Part shown: positions 27,877 through 36,411 of the stretch, one piece after another
Position numbering within the stretch: the stretch's first letter is position 1
Layout: each line of letters starts with the position of its first letter
Origin: CAWFZT01 sp963820415
GTDB taxonomy: Bacteria > Chloroflexota > Anaerolineae > Anaerolineales > Anaerolineaceae
Direction: 5' to 3'
Assembly (NCBI GenBank): GCA_963820415.1
Contig: CAWFZT010000004.1
Coordinates: forward strand, 824,640 to 888,639
Length of the DNA stretch: 64,000 nucleotides
The notes under the pieces: model-generated
Databases searched by the model: none
What the model saw: the letters and a program-made list of their open reading frames with translations, nothing else
What the model was told of the DNA's origin: nothing
Translations under genes and position numbers: made by a program

Positions 27877-29136
27877 ATGACCGATACGATGTTAGATAAC
27901 CGCAAAGTAGAGGTAGCAGCCAGGATCAACGTCGAGGCTGACCGTATCAAGACCGTTCAGCTTCAGTTGAATGTCCTACGGAATCAGGGTATTCTGGTTG
28001 ACTTGAGCGTAAGCGGAACGGGTATGTTCACCCGGACTGCGACCTGGGCAGAAATTGGTATTCAGGCTGACGAGGCCGATCCCCGCTTTACGAGGTTTTC
28101 CCGAGGCCAGAAATACCTAATTCCCGAGGAGCAAATCAAGCGGCTTCGCTCTGTAGAAACAAGAATGCGCCAGTGGCTTGACCGGTTATCCTATGACGTG
28201 ACCGGTTTCCGACCTTACCGTTGGCTACCCTTCACTGCTTATGATGCCTGGATCGAAAAATGGAATGAGTGCAAAACCGAGCTCGAATGGGTCAAGTCGA
28301 ACATCTTATCCCACTACGATCAGTACGTTTATGAGCTCGCTGAAGGCTTTCAGGCAGTTGCTCACGCATCCTGGAAATCCATTGTAGCGCAGGGTTACGA
28401 TTGGGCGATCATTGACGGTAAACCGCTGCAGGAAGAAGAATTTGTCGATCACGTGGTAGCCGAAGCTCTTTCGAAAATGCCGAGCAAAACTAAGATCGAG
28501 CAGGAATTGAAAGCTGATTACATCACAGCATTGGTGTTCGGACAGGAAGATATTGCTGAAGACCAGGCGAGGGCAGCGGCAATTCAACATGAAGCCGAGA
28601 TCGACCGGAAGGCCAGGTGGGAAAGCACTCGGGTTGAGCAACTTCAGAGCACCCTCCTGGAAGAACAATACGCCCACCAGCGCAGGATGAACCAGCTTGA
28701 GGAAATCGAACGTCGAGAGAAAATCGAGGCCATGCGTATAGCGGAGGCAGAGCACGCTCGCCAGCAGCTTCAGCAGATTGCTTCACCCTTCCAGGAAGTC
28801 TTCCAGGCTCTCCGCAGCCAGCTTGCCAAGGATGCCAAAGAGATGCTCGAAAGCATCAAGAAAAACGGTACTGTGCGTGGCAAGGTTGCAGAACGAGGTA
28901 GAGGTCTAATTGAGTTATTTGATCTCTTGGCGGTCCAAGATGACTATGAGTTGAGAGGGAGGTTGGAGTCTTTAGAGCAGGCTATCGGTCCCATCGGTGA
29001 TGAGAAAACCGGAAACGAGCCAGAGCGAGATACCAACCAGGTTGTGATGCTCCTGCAAGAAATTGCCGAGCTAGAACACCAGGCTGTGATCGACTTGATG
29101 GCCGGTCCAAGCCGGTTTGGAATGATTGAACTTTAG
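27877..29136 (+). CDS. Module B, copy 2: DUF3150-like coiled-coil protein
   Basis: This is the only intact copy: 419 residues with GGAGG before the ATG. The N-terminal 190 residues (LQLNVLRNQGILVDLSVSGT, KYLIPEEQIKRLRSVETRMR, LDRLSYDVTGFRPYRWLPF) resemble DUF3150-type proteins, which often neighbour AAA ATPases in mobile elements; this assignment is tentative. Residues about 225-290 are a charged coiled coil (EDQARAAAIQHEAEIDRKAR). No enzyme motif is visible. The SWIM-finger gene follows after 14 bases, and fragments of both recur at 16767 and 51861, so the two form a mobile module. Confidence 0.65.
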   Translation: MTDTMLDNRKVEVAARINVEADRIKTVQLQLNVLRNQGILVDLSVSGTGMFTRTATWAEIGIQADEADPRFTRFSRGQKYLIPEEQIKRLRSVETRMRQWLDRLSYDVTGFRPYRWLPFTAYDAWIEKWNECKTELEWVKSNILSHYDQYVYELAEGFQAVAHASWKSIVAQGYDWAIIDGKPLQEEEFVDHVVAEALSKMPSKTKIEQELKADYITALVFGQEDIAEDQARAAAIQHEAEIDRKARWESTRVEQLQSTLLEEQYAHQRRMNQLEEIERREKIEAMRIAEAEHARQQLQQIASPFQEVFQALRSQLAKDAKEMLESIKKNGTVRGKVAERGRGLIELFDLLAVQDDYELRGRLESLEQAIGPIGDEKTGNEPERDTNQVVMLLQEIAELEHQAVIDLMAGPSRFGMIEL

Positions 29137-29150
29137 ACAGGGAGGAAGCC

Positions 29151-29454
29151 ATGTTACCAGCCATAAAAATTATGGACCACAACAGTAACGGGAATTGGAT
29201 AGAGTTCTACGAAGTGCAATCAGAAAACCGGCCAGGTGTTGCCTATGTGGTCGCCAAGTCCTGCAAAGGAATCTGGGGGTGTAGTTGTCCGGCCTGGATT
29301 TATCAACGTGGACAACATGGGGATTGCAAAACATATCCGACATGTGCTGAACCAGATCGAACGCAATATTCAACCTTCAACTTACGCCAAGCCAATATTG
29401 ACACCTGAGAAGGTTCAGAAGATCCTTAGCCGGTTCTCCCTGGTTGAGGTGTGA
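29151..29454 (+). CDS. SWIM zinc-finger protein, frameshifted
   Basis: The protein of about 100 residues reads VAYVVAKSCKGIWGCSCPAW, YQRGQHGDCK, then HIRHVLNQIERNIQP. CxC...CxH is the SWIM zinc-finger, a DNA- or protein-binding domain found with SWI2/SNF2 ATPases and in mobile elements. One A too many in the A4 run at 29328-29331 breaks DCKH; the copy at 16.9-17.1 kb has the correct DCKH. It is the second gene of module B and follows the coiled-coil gene by 14 bases. Downstream 29455-29798 holds only a small inverted repeat (CGCCCGGTTTGGGCG near 29609). Confidence 0.7.
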
Positions 29455-29798
29455 GCCTGCCACAACGTACAGTTTAAGGAAAATAATTTACTCAACCGTC
29501 CTTGGATGTTTCTTGTCAAAATGTTCGGTTCTGAGCAATTGGTTGCGAAAATCATTGGGAAATGGCAAAAACAATGCTACACTTAAGATGGTTCAGCCAA
29601 AGTTTTCGCCCGGTTTGGGCGAAATTGATGGCAAAATGATTTCAACGTGGAATCTCGGTTATAATTAATCAGTACGATTAATCATTACGGGAGCTTTCCG
29701 TTCCATCGCATCATCGGGGAATTCGCTGATTCACATGTGCGTGTGAATCATAAAGCGCAAATTTATTCAACATTCATCAGGTCAAAAAGGAGATCAAA

Positions 29799-30200
29799 AT
29801 GGAATGGTATCTTGCAGTATTGAAGAAGTACGCTACTTTCAGCGGGCGGGCGCGCAGGAAAGAATTCTGGATGTTCGCCCTGTTCAATTTCATCATTGCA
29901 CTCGTGTTCAGCATTTTGTCCACTATCATAAATCAAAGTTCAGGTGCAGCTGCTGGATCCAGCAATATTTTCTCCGTGATCAGTGGTCTCTACAGCCTGG
30001 CCGTTCTGATTCCGGGCTTGGCAGTGGCAGTCCGCAGGCTGCACGACACGGGTCGCAGCGGATGGAATTACTTCCTTGGATTAATCCCGCTGGTCGGCGC
30101 GATTATCCTGATCGTATATTTCTGCCAGGATAGCCAGGCCGGTGAAAATCAGTACGGCCCCAACCCGAAAGAGGCCCCCTCCGGCGCAGTGATACAATAA
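29799..30200 (+). CDS. DUF805 membrane protein
   Basis: The 133-residue protein has MEWYLAVLKKYATFSGRARR and KEFWMFALFNFI, then four hydrophobic segments and RRLHDTGRSGWNYFLGLIPL, the DUF805 signature, ending in GENQYGPNPK. Members are small inner-membrane proteins of unknown function. AAAAGGAG lies eight bases before the ATG. It sits alone between module B and module A copy 4. Confidence 0.9.
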   Translation: MEWYLAVLKKYATFSGRARRKEFWMFALFNFIIALVFSILSTIINQSSGAAAGSSNIFSVISGLYSLAVLIPGLAVAVRRLHDTGRSGWNYFLGLIPLVGAIILIVYFCQDSQAGENQYGPNPKEAPSGAVIQ

Positions 30201-30460
30201 GACGCGGCAGTGTATAGAATCGTACAGGCCAGGGACGCCCACCCTGGCCTGTATTGTTGCACTAAGGAGGAGAAGATGAAAAGGTCGCTCTTGACTAATA
30301 TACGCGTTGATATAGATTTTTTTTCAAAATCCCTCCAGTTTCAACGAGATGGAAGTAGTTCAGTTACCAGAATCTACCGATTGAGACTAGGAATTTAAAT
30401 ATTCTTCAGGATATCTAGAATCGGATTTATATATTATTTAACCTTAACTACCTAACCCCT

Positions 30461-30509
30461 CACGGTTTATCTTCCTAACACCATATCAATTCAAGGAGGA
30501 TTAACCGTG
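30461..30509 (+). promoter_or_regulatory. Start-codon hairpin of module A, copy 4
   Basis: CACGGTT pairs perfectly with AACCGTG, which contains the GTG start. The AAGGAGG ribosome site lies in the loop close to the stem. Confidence 0.6.
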
Positions 30510-30771
30510 AAAAACCAGACTTCAGCCATTGAACAATTAGACCGTTACATCCGAGCTCGGTATCCAGCTATTGCTATCCTCTCACATGAGGAAAGCCGCG
30601 TGATGGCATCCATCCAGGCCGTTGCAGAACGACGTGGACGCCGGGTAGTTACCAGGACCTGCACGCAAGGTCTTCAGCAAGTGAGGCCTGAAGATGCCTT
30701 CAACGATTGGCATCCAGACAGCGAACTGGCCTTTGAGCCTGAGGTGACCCGCACCGAGGTAGCAGCACCAG
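30507..30771 (+). pseudogene. Module A, copy 4: AAA-ATPase N-terminal fragment
   Basis: The GTG start gives MKNQTSAIEQLDRYIRARYP, IAILSHEESRVMASIQAVAE and QQVRPEDAFNDWHPDSELAF. The frame stays open and reads from TRTEVAAP straight into the tRNA-derived sequence, adding VPPPRFELGTY before a stop at 30804. This shows the truncation is a junction with the attachment site and not gradual decay. Walker motifs are absent. Confidence 0.7.
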
Positions 30772-30813
30772 TGCCCCCGCCGAGGTTCGAACTCGGAACC
30801 TACTGATTCGAAG
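30772..30813 (-). repeat. tRNA-Arg 3'-half copy, attachment site 4
   Basis: All 42 bases match the intact tRNA half. The flank to the right differs from the L repeat, although GCACCACAATTGCACCAG at about 30930 parallels GCAGCACAATTGCAGCAG in it. Confidence 0.85.
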
Positions 30814-31230
30814 GGACAGAACAGGCGTTCTAAACCGTATATGTGGTTGTTTCTCTCTATCTACTCACCGCATGTACGGGTAATTGTTGATATTTTCTAC
30901 GGTGCTTATCTAGTGTTATAGAGATATGCACCACAATTGCACCAGAGTTGTTAAGGTTGAGCAGGTGGATTGCAGCCTCTATCCAAAGGTGCTTATGTTT
31001 TGAGAATCATCGATAAAGATATGCCATGAACTGGCTCAGGTTTTGTTGGATATCTGGGCTGAATAATAAGTTTTTGAATGGATTAGGTTTCCATATTTTG
31101 GCATTAGCGGAGCTTATTCACGTTTCAACCAATAATTGCCACGCTCGTGGGAAATTTACCGGGCGGTAATGGACGGACAGGAAAAAGGCGCGCCAACCTC
31201 GGAATTACTGTCCAACGTGTATAGAAAGGC
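30814..31230. other. Gap without a recognisable gene
   Basis: I see no supported gene. The only feature is the paired GCACCA motif near 30930, a possible recombinase arm site. Confidence 0.4.
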
Positions 31231-32347
31231 CTATTCGACTACTTCCACCAACGTTCCCCCTGGCAAGCCTACTGTTAAATCACCTGGGTCGTAAGAAACG
31301 GCTGGATTCGTCCAACGAAAAATCCATTTGGCGTCCTCAGGAGCAGCATTTACGCAGCCATGGGATGACTCTTCGCCAAAGTTATTATGCCAGTAAGTTG
31401 AGTGAATCGCAATTCCATTTCCATTGAAAAGACTTGTCCAGCTTACCCCCGGAAGATCGTACCCACCTCCGGTTGTTCCACCAGACATATGTACTGAGAC
31501 CAATTTGCGCCAGATAGGCAAGACCCCCAGCGGAGTTCTCCCACTGCTCTGTGCGATTCCCGTACATGTCAAACTGGATGCCAGTGGAGACTCTGGCGAA
31601 ATAAACTTCTTGCTTGTCTTCAAAGCAAGATAAAGTTTGGTAGGTTATATTGACAACAATTCGTTTGCTTTCCACTTCCGGATGAATAGGCGCAATTTCA
31701 TCTTCAGATACTGGTCGAAAAGCTTCCGCTCTGGCCCAGAAGATATCTCCATAGCCAAAGCGCTCGTTTATCCGGTACCAGACCTGACCTTGCTCATCCT
31801 GCTTGATTTGATCGATCCATAAAACTTGTGTGTAATACAATCGTGGTGATTGGTTTTGCTTAAGCCAGGGAGCGCGCGCCGGCAGATTATCCAGAATCAG
31901 GTCGACGTAAGGTATAGTTACCTCGCCCCACATTCCGGGCCCTAAACTGGAATCGGGTAGTTTTGTGATCGGGCTATTAGATATATTCCGCACTGGCTGG
32001 AGATAAGGAGACCAGATAAAGCCCTCAGGTGTCTCTACCCAGGTCTGATTGACTCGCAAAGGCCGGCGGCCAACCACCTCTCGCAACCAGGGGAGAACCC
32101 CGTCTTGATATACCTTTCCGACGATTGTACTATCTGGATCTGGCCGGTTTCTGACTTCGGCCATGCCAACATTCACTCTACCCAATCGATCTGCCAGGGG
32201 GAACTGGGTGAACGCCGCAAGGCGATAGAAAGGGAGAAAAACAAACGAGCCAAGGCCAAGAATCGCCCGTTTCATGAATTGGCTGCGGGATATAGTAATA
32301 GCTTCGGCAGACATTTTCTTGACTTTGGCATTTGGCGCTCCGGTCAT
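31231..32347 (-). CDS. L,D-transpeptidase (YkuD), frameshifted
   Basis: The N-terminus has a twin-arginine-free signal (SQFMKRAILGLGSFVFLPFY). The first 260 residues carry SH3-like parts (MAEVRNRPDPDSTIVGKVYQ). The first frame runs to 31385. The second frame contains TPLGVLPIWRKLVSVHMSGG, GIAIHSTYWHNNFGE and SSHGCVNAAPEDAKWIFRW, the catalytic His and Cys of YkuD. The shift lies near 31550, between STGIQFDMYGNRT and TPLGV. The enzyme would crosslink peptidoglycan or attach lipoproteins. It overlaps the upstream DUF1573 gene by four bases (ATGA), so they form an operon with the two genes before it. Confidence 0.8.
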
Positions 32348-32955
32348 TTCACAGACGCCTGGATCCAGATCTCCTGTAAAGGATGCTCGGGATCATTGGT
32401 CTCAACCATCACACCCCGCCGGACCGTCGTGCCGTGCATATCATGGTAGCGAGGGTCGAATTGCAACGTCATCAAGGCTACCTTACCCGGCGGAATACTA
32501 GCCGAAGTAAAATCCGCTGCCGTGCAGCCGCAGGTGGTGTAAGCATGAACGATGACCAGGGGTGCCTGACCCAGGTTGGCGATCACGAAAGCATGCTTCA
32601 GAACCTGGTTTGCTCCCACCTCTCCAAAATCATAGAACTGCTCTGATACCTGGATTTCTGGCCTGGCGCTGGCATCCACTGGGAGGTTGTTGGAAATATT
32701 CGATACACCATCCATCATCATTTCATGCGATGCGTGAACTGTCTCACCATACACTACATCAGCCGGATTAAAACGAATACCGGTCTTGTTTAGATTCCCA
32801 GCCACTATGGCCAGGTAAACTAAAACCATGACCCCAAACAACCCTGCCGTCCCAATCCAAACCAGTCCCAGCCGCCTGGTTCCCTTCAATCGAAATAAAT
32901 GCTTGAACTGGGATGTTTTTTCTATCTGGAACCTGGCCGGGATTTCTTTGACCAT
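32344..32955 (-). CDS. DUF1573 protein, membrane-anchored
   Basis: The 203-residue protein has one transmembrane segment (LVWIGTAGLFGVMVLVYLAI) and an extracytoplasmic DUF1573 domain: VSEQFYDFGEVGANQVLKHA, FVIANLGQAPLVI and TTCGCTAADFTSASIPPGKV. The CGC motif is the usual conserved Cys pair. DUF1573 domains have an Ig-like fold and occur next to copper and sulfur redox systems; no enzymatic role is established. It starts an operon with L,D-transpeptidase and follows a DUF2933 gene by four bases. Confidence 0.8.
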   Translation of the reverse strand: MVKEIPARFQIEKTSQFKHLFRLKGTRRLGLVWIGTAGLFGVMVLVYLAIVAGNLNKTGIRFNPADVVYGETVHASHEMMMDGVSNISNNLPVDASARPEIQVSEQFYDFGEVGANQVLKHAFVIANLGQAPLVIVHAYTTCGCTAADFTSASIPPGKVALMTLQFDPRYHDMHGTTVRRGVMVETNDPEHPLQEIWIQASVK

Positions 32956-32959
32956 ATTA

Positions 32960-33202
32960 TTACCTGTCGCTTAAAGTCTTCGGCGTTGGTGTGGGTTGCC
33001 CGACCGGAGTCTCCTGGTGTTGATGTCCCGGCTTCCCCATTGCGCCCATCATTAGAAAATGTGATAGTGGGCACATCAGCAGCAACAATCCGACCAACAC
33101 GCTGTTGACCGGTAGTTTGAATAAGAAGATCGCTGCCACAGCTCCCATGCCTATCACGCAGCAAGCTATCATTATGAATGTATGTTTTTTCCACATAGCC
33201 AT
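32960..33202 (-). CDS. DUF2933-like small membrane protein
   Basis: The 80-residue protein has two hydrophobic segments (HTFIMIACCVIGMGAVAAIF, NSVLVGLLLLMCPLSHFLMM) and a His/Pro tail (GKPGHQHQETP). CPLSHFLMMG matches the CPLMHxxM core of DUF2933, a family seen near copper-resistance genes. A run of A/G (AAAAAGGA) precedes the ATG. Confidence 0.7.
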   Translation of the reverse strand: MAMWKKHTFIMIACCVIGMGAVAAIFLFKLPVNSVLVGLLLLMCPLSHFLMMGAMGKPGHQHQETPVGQPTPTPKTLSDR

Positions 33203-33209
33203 ATCCTTT

Positions 33210-33701
33210 TTATAGAGTTAGTTGCCAGGTGAATACGCGCTCTGATACATCCACATCTTTAATTGTGAGCGTTATATTTCTTGCGCCGTCCAAAATTGAC
33301 TTGCTGTTGATGTGGGTAGGGAAAGAAAGTTTACCGCTAATATGATGCCCACCTTGCGGTGCATCCCACTGTTTCGCCTGCACCGTTTGCCCGGTGGTGG
33401 TAGAGAGGGTCGTTAGTTTGGCCAGTTCCATGCTCAGGTCGACCATATGAGTGTTAATTGCCACATCGAAAAACAGGCTGCTGTCAGGCTTGCTAAGGTT
33501 TTCCGGTTTGATCTCTACCGTCACGTTTCCTTGGGCGTCAGAGCGGGTCAAATCTGCAGCCGTTGGGGTAACTGGTTGGACTTCCCCGGAGACTGCGGTG
33601 GACGTGTTTCCTGCTGGCTGGGCAGCCACCCGGAAACTGGCGCAGGCCGCCAGAACCAGACCGCCTACCATCAAAATAAACGCGATTTTGGGTAATTTCA
33701 T
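33210..33701 (-). CDS. Lipoprotein of unknown function
   Basis: The 163-residue protein has a lipobox (LVLAACAS), a short linker and a beta-rich domain: VTVEIKPENLSKPDSSLFFD, VAINTHMVDLSM, APQGGHHISGKLSFPTHIN. His and Met residues suggest metal contact but this is speculative. It is the first gene of a leftward operon with DUF2933, DUF1573 and L,D-transpeptidase. I do not recognise the family. Confidence 0.7.
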   Translation of the reverse strand: MKLPKIAFILMVGGLVLAACASFRVAAQPAGNTSTAVSGEVQPVTPTAADLTRSDAQGNVTVEIKPENLSKPDSSLFFDVAINTHMVDLSMELAKLTTLSTTTGQTVQAKQWDAPQGGHHISGKLSFPTHINSKSILDGARNITLTIKDVDVSERVFTWQLTL

Positions 33702-34085
33702 AATCTTATGATAAGGACTGCCATGTAGATTGTCATGCGCATAATCGCCCGATTAACTCTGAGCCATAACGCCTATTTGGGATCGGGCTGGATGGCGCTG
33801 TCCGGTTGCAGAAATAAAAGGTACACTGGTAACGAATTAACCACAAACAATTTTCAAATGAACGACAACCTGCCATTCCTTTTGTTCTGATCATCGAGAC
33901 AGTAAGTTTTTTTCTTGGCATCGGATTGAGTTACATTCACAATTCTATCGAGATGATAGCTGCTGCTGTTGGGATTATCACCCGCCAAATAGCGCGCCGT
34001 GAATGAGCAAAATGGCCTATTGTGACCTCTTTCTACGTTTATTACAATCACCTTCATCAACCTTTATAAGAAAAGGAAAAAAGGT

Positions 34086-34580
34086 ATGTCAAAAATCAGA
34101 AAACCTGTGCCAAAACGCCGGCAAAAACAGGCAAGTAACAAAAGGCTGCCCCTTCTGCTGGTATTAGGAGGGATAGTTATCCTGATCGGGGCGTTGTTCT
34201 TCGCCTTTCGGAAACCAACGACTGCGTATATTCCAGCGGTGGCAGGGAAACCAAGTCTGAAGGTTGATAAAGAAAAGATAGATTTGGGCAACATGAAGTT
34301 GGGTGAAACTGCCTTTGCCTCATTCCAGCTCACCAATGTTGGCGACCAGGTGCTTGAAATTACCCAGACGCCAACCATCCAGGTCATCGAAGGATGCTGA
34401 CCTCCCACTCCTGTCATCGGTTCGATGACCCTAAAACCTGGTGAATCAACCACCCTTTCGATACAATTCATGATGCACGGAGATATGGGCGGAATGCACA
34501 ATTTCAAGCTCGGCCTTCAGAGCAATGACCCTGCTAATAAGGATGTGTCACTGACTGTACTATCCAATTGGGTTCAATAA
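34086..34580 (+). CDS. Probable selenoprotein, membrane-anchored DUF1573-type (in-frame TGA at codon 105)
   Basis: The ATG at 34086 is preceded by AAGGAAAAAAGG. After a basic N-terminus and one transmembrane segment (LPLLLVLGGIVILIGALFFA) comes a DUF1573-like domain: KIDLGNMKLGETAFASFQLT, then EITQTPTIQVIEGC. TGA at 34398-34400 would stop it there, but the same frame goes on PPTPVIGSMTLKPGESTTLS, IQFMMHGDMGGMHNF, to TAA at 34578. The site would read EGC-Sec-PP; as I recall, homologues have a second Cys (GCCPP). A hairpin with the required spacing follows the TGA. Met/His residues suggest copper. Alternative: a Cys codon mutated to TGA. Confidence 0.65.
34398..34429 (+). promoter_or_regulatory. 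SECIS-like element, TGA plus hairpin
   Basis: TGA is followed by 12 bases, then GTCATCG, loop GTT and CGATGAC: a perfect 7-bp stem. The loop begins 19 bases after the TGA and its first base is G, both as required for bacterial SECIS elements read by SelB. Selenocysteine use in this organism is unproven. Confidence 0.5.
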
Positions 34581-34602
34581 TTATCCACGCATAACAAAAA
34601 AT

Positions 34603-34633
34603 AAAAAGTCCCACTTCTCAGGTGGAACTTTTT
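34603..34633. terminator. Bidirectional terminator between convergent genes
   Basis: AAAAAGTCCCAC and GTGGAACTTTTT form a stem with one mismatch around TTCTCAG. A-run and T-run flanks allow termination in both directions. Confidence 0.75.
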
Positions 34634-34654
34634 GTTATAAAGATGACCTTCAGG

Positions 34655-35014
34655 CTATACTTTTTCGCCGCAGTAAGGGCAATTTGCCCAATCGGCTTGT
34701 AAAACTTTGCCGCAGTGGGTGCAGGTTCGCACCATAACCTGGGTTGGTGTCTGGGATTTGTTCAGCCCTACTACCAGGGCAATACCGCCCAAGACCAGAA
34801 CACCAATGAATGCTAAAGGTATGAGGAACATTCCGAGCATCATAAACCAACCTCCTGGAAAACCGAAACCACCCAACATGTGAAAACCGTTATAGCCGCC
34901 GTTCATCATGGGCATCATTCCGTAACCGAAACCGCCGAACAGCGGCATGGCAACCAGGAAAGTTAGAATGAACACCGCAGCGAACAGGGCGACCCATTTC
35001 CAAAGCCCTTTCAT
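34655..35014 (-). CDS. Small membrane protein with C-terminal zinc ribbon
   Basis: The 119-residue protein has two hydrophobic segments, a Gly/Met-rich stretch between them (GGFGYGMMPMMNGGYNGFHM) and a C-terminal zinc ribbon (CTHCGKVLQADWANCPYCGEK). The function is unknown. Met- and Gly-rich parts are common in copper-related proteins. Its ATG overlaps the stop of the PepSY-like gene (ATGA), so the two are coupled. Confidence 0.7.
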   Translation of the reverse strand: MKGLWKWVALFAAVFILTFLVAMPLFGGFGYGMMPMMNGGYNGFHMLGGFGFPGGWFMMLGMFLIPLAFIGVLVLGGIALVVGLNKSQTPTQVMVRTCTHCGKVLQADWANCPYCGEKV

Positions 35015-35724
35015 TTAGCCAGCTCCTTTTCAGTGATGAATTGACCGTGCCAGGTATGCAGCCAGACTTGCCCGGTAAAGCCGTTTACGCTCAACATCCC
35101 GGCAATCTGGTCATTAAGTTTGTAATCGAAAGTGTAATACCCATAGAAAGTAGACCCATCCGGTTCAACCTTGGCGCCTGGGACCTGTGCATCCAGCGCT
35201 GTTTGAGCATTAGCCCGAGCTTGCTCGAAGGTGACCGTGTTTTCCTGGGAGCTGCCATTCCCCATATGTCCATATTTTACATTCCACATCATGTTGGGAC
35301 CGTATTCAGGAAACACTGCACCGGTAGAAGGATCCACGAGAACTTCAAAAGCCGCTTTGCCAGTGTCTTTCTCCACCACAGCAGCATAGAAATTGTTGGA
35401 AAACTCCATAATTTCAGAAGCCTGGAAGTTCGAGCCAACAGAAGCAGCGTAAGCCTGAACTTTCTGCACGGCTTCATCCAGGGAAATCCGGTTTCCGGTT
35501 GACTGTTGGGCATTGAGTTCATAGCCACCCATCATACCGCTTCCACCCATCATGCCAGTTCTGCCCATCATGCCATAACCGCCTACACCTGCCCTGGGTG
35601 CCGGCGCCTGGATCAACTCTGGACCAACAGGATTATTCATCATCCGGACCAAACCAAAAGCAGCTATGACACCCAGTCCCAGCGCTGCAATTACCACAAG
35701 TGTACCGATCAAATACTTTTTCAT
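35011..35724 (-). CDS. Secreted PepSY-like protein with Met/Gly-rich N-terminus
   Basis: The start at 35724 (MKKYLIGTL) has GGAGAAAG upstream and is preferred over 35766. A signal anchor is followed by a Gly/Met stretch (GGYGMMGRTGMMGGSGMMGG) and two repeats of a PepSY-type unit: ISLDEAVQKVQAYAASVGSN with VEKDTGKAAFEVLVDPSTGA, and VTFEQARANAQTALDAQVPG with YKLNDQIAGMLSVNGFTGQV. PepSY domains inhibit or assist proteases and metal systems. The Met-rich segment suggests copper binding. It is first in a two-gene operon. Confidence 0.75.
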   Translation of the reverse strand: MKKYLIGTLVVIAALGLGVIAAFGLVRMMNNPVGPELIQAPAPRAGVGGYGMMGRTGMMGGSGMMGGYELNAQQSTGNRISLDEAVQKVQAYAASVGSNFQASEIMEFSNNFYAAVVEKDTGKAAFEVLVDPSTGAVFPEYGPNMMWNVKYGHMGNGSSQENTVTFEQARANAQTALDAQVPGAKVEPDGSTFYGYYTFDYKLNDQIAGMLSVNGFTGQVWLHTWHGQFITEKELAK

Positions 35725-35837
35725 TCTTTCTCCTGAGAAAAGATTTAGACAAAAGCGCGAAAGCAAAAACCCTTTTTCTCGCCTTTCATCTTAGCAAATC
35801 GGGTCCATTTTGTAATCGGCCAAAACACTTGTCAGAA

Positions 35838-35855
35838 ATAGGCATTTTTGCCTAT
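35838..35855. promoter_or_regulatory. Short inverted repeat between divergent genes
   Basis: ATAGGCA and TGCCTAT with a T4 loop lie between the divergent PepSY-like and PCYCGC genes. Regulator site or weak terminator cannot be told apart. Confidence 0.35.
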
Positions 35856-35941
35856 CTGAACCTGCGTCATTTGGCCCTCTACGGATCAACCGCTATTCCT
35901 TATACTCAGCATGGATTCATCAATGTCTTAACGAGGAATTT

Positions 35942-36406
35942 ATGATTTCGAATCCATCATTTCAGCGCACGCTCCGTATTGGTTACCTTCTTTTATTGGC
36001 AACAATGATTCCTGTGATATCTGTTCTATCTGGTTGCAGCGGGACCTCTACCAATCAAAATGCAAAGATGGCTCAAATGCCGCCTGAGGTGCAGAAAGCC
36101 CCCAATACGGTCCGAGAGGCTTACCAGTTCGCCCTTTCCAACCCAGAGGCGTTGAAAAATGTGCCTTGTTACTGTGGCTGTGGTGCAGTTGGGCATACTT
36201 CCAATTACTCTTGCTATGTTAAGGAAATTAAACCTTCAGGTGAAGTGGTCTTCGACCAGCATGCTTTGGCCTGTTCGATTTGCGTAGACATCACCCAGGA
36301 TGTGATGAAGATGACCAAAGCCGGAAAACTACCTCAAGAAATTCGAGCAGGCATCGATAAGACTTATTCTCAATATGGCCCATCCAACATGACTGCTGCT
36401 AAATAA
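35942..36406 (+). CDS. PCYCGC-motif lipoprotein
   Basis: The 154-residue protein has a lipobox (VLSGCSG) and the segment NVPCYCGCGAVGHTSNYSCY, then HALACSICVDITQDVMKM. The conserved PCYCGC cysteine cluster defines the family, which binds a metal or cluster outside the membrane; its function is not established. GAGGAATTT precedes the ATG. It begins a rightward operon with two CuA-like proteins and a ferredoxin membrane protein. Confidence 0.8.
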   Translation: MISNPSFQRTLRIGYLLLLATMIPVISVLSGCSGTSTNQNAKMAQMPPEVQKAPNTVREAYQFALSNPEALKNVPCYCGCGAVGHTSNYSCYVKEIKPSGEVVFDQHALACSICVDITQDVMKMTKAGKLPQEIRAGIDKTYSQYGPSNMTAAK

Positions 36407-36411
36407 GGCGT

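Noticed and set aside
30771..30806. Peptide VPPPRFELGTY as a conserved protein tail of module A
   Set aside because: It is translation of the tRNA-Arg 3' half and has no protein meaning.
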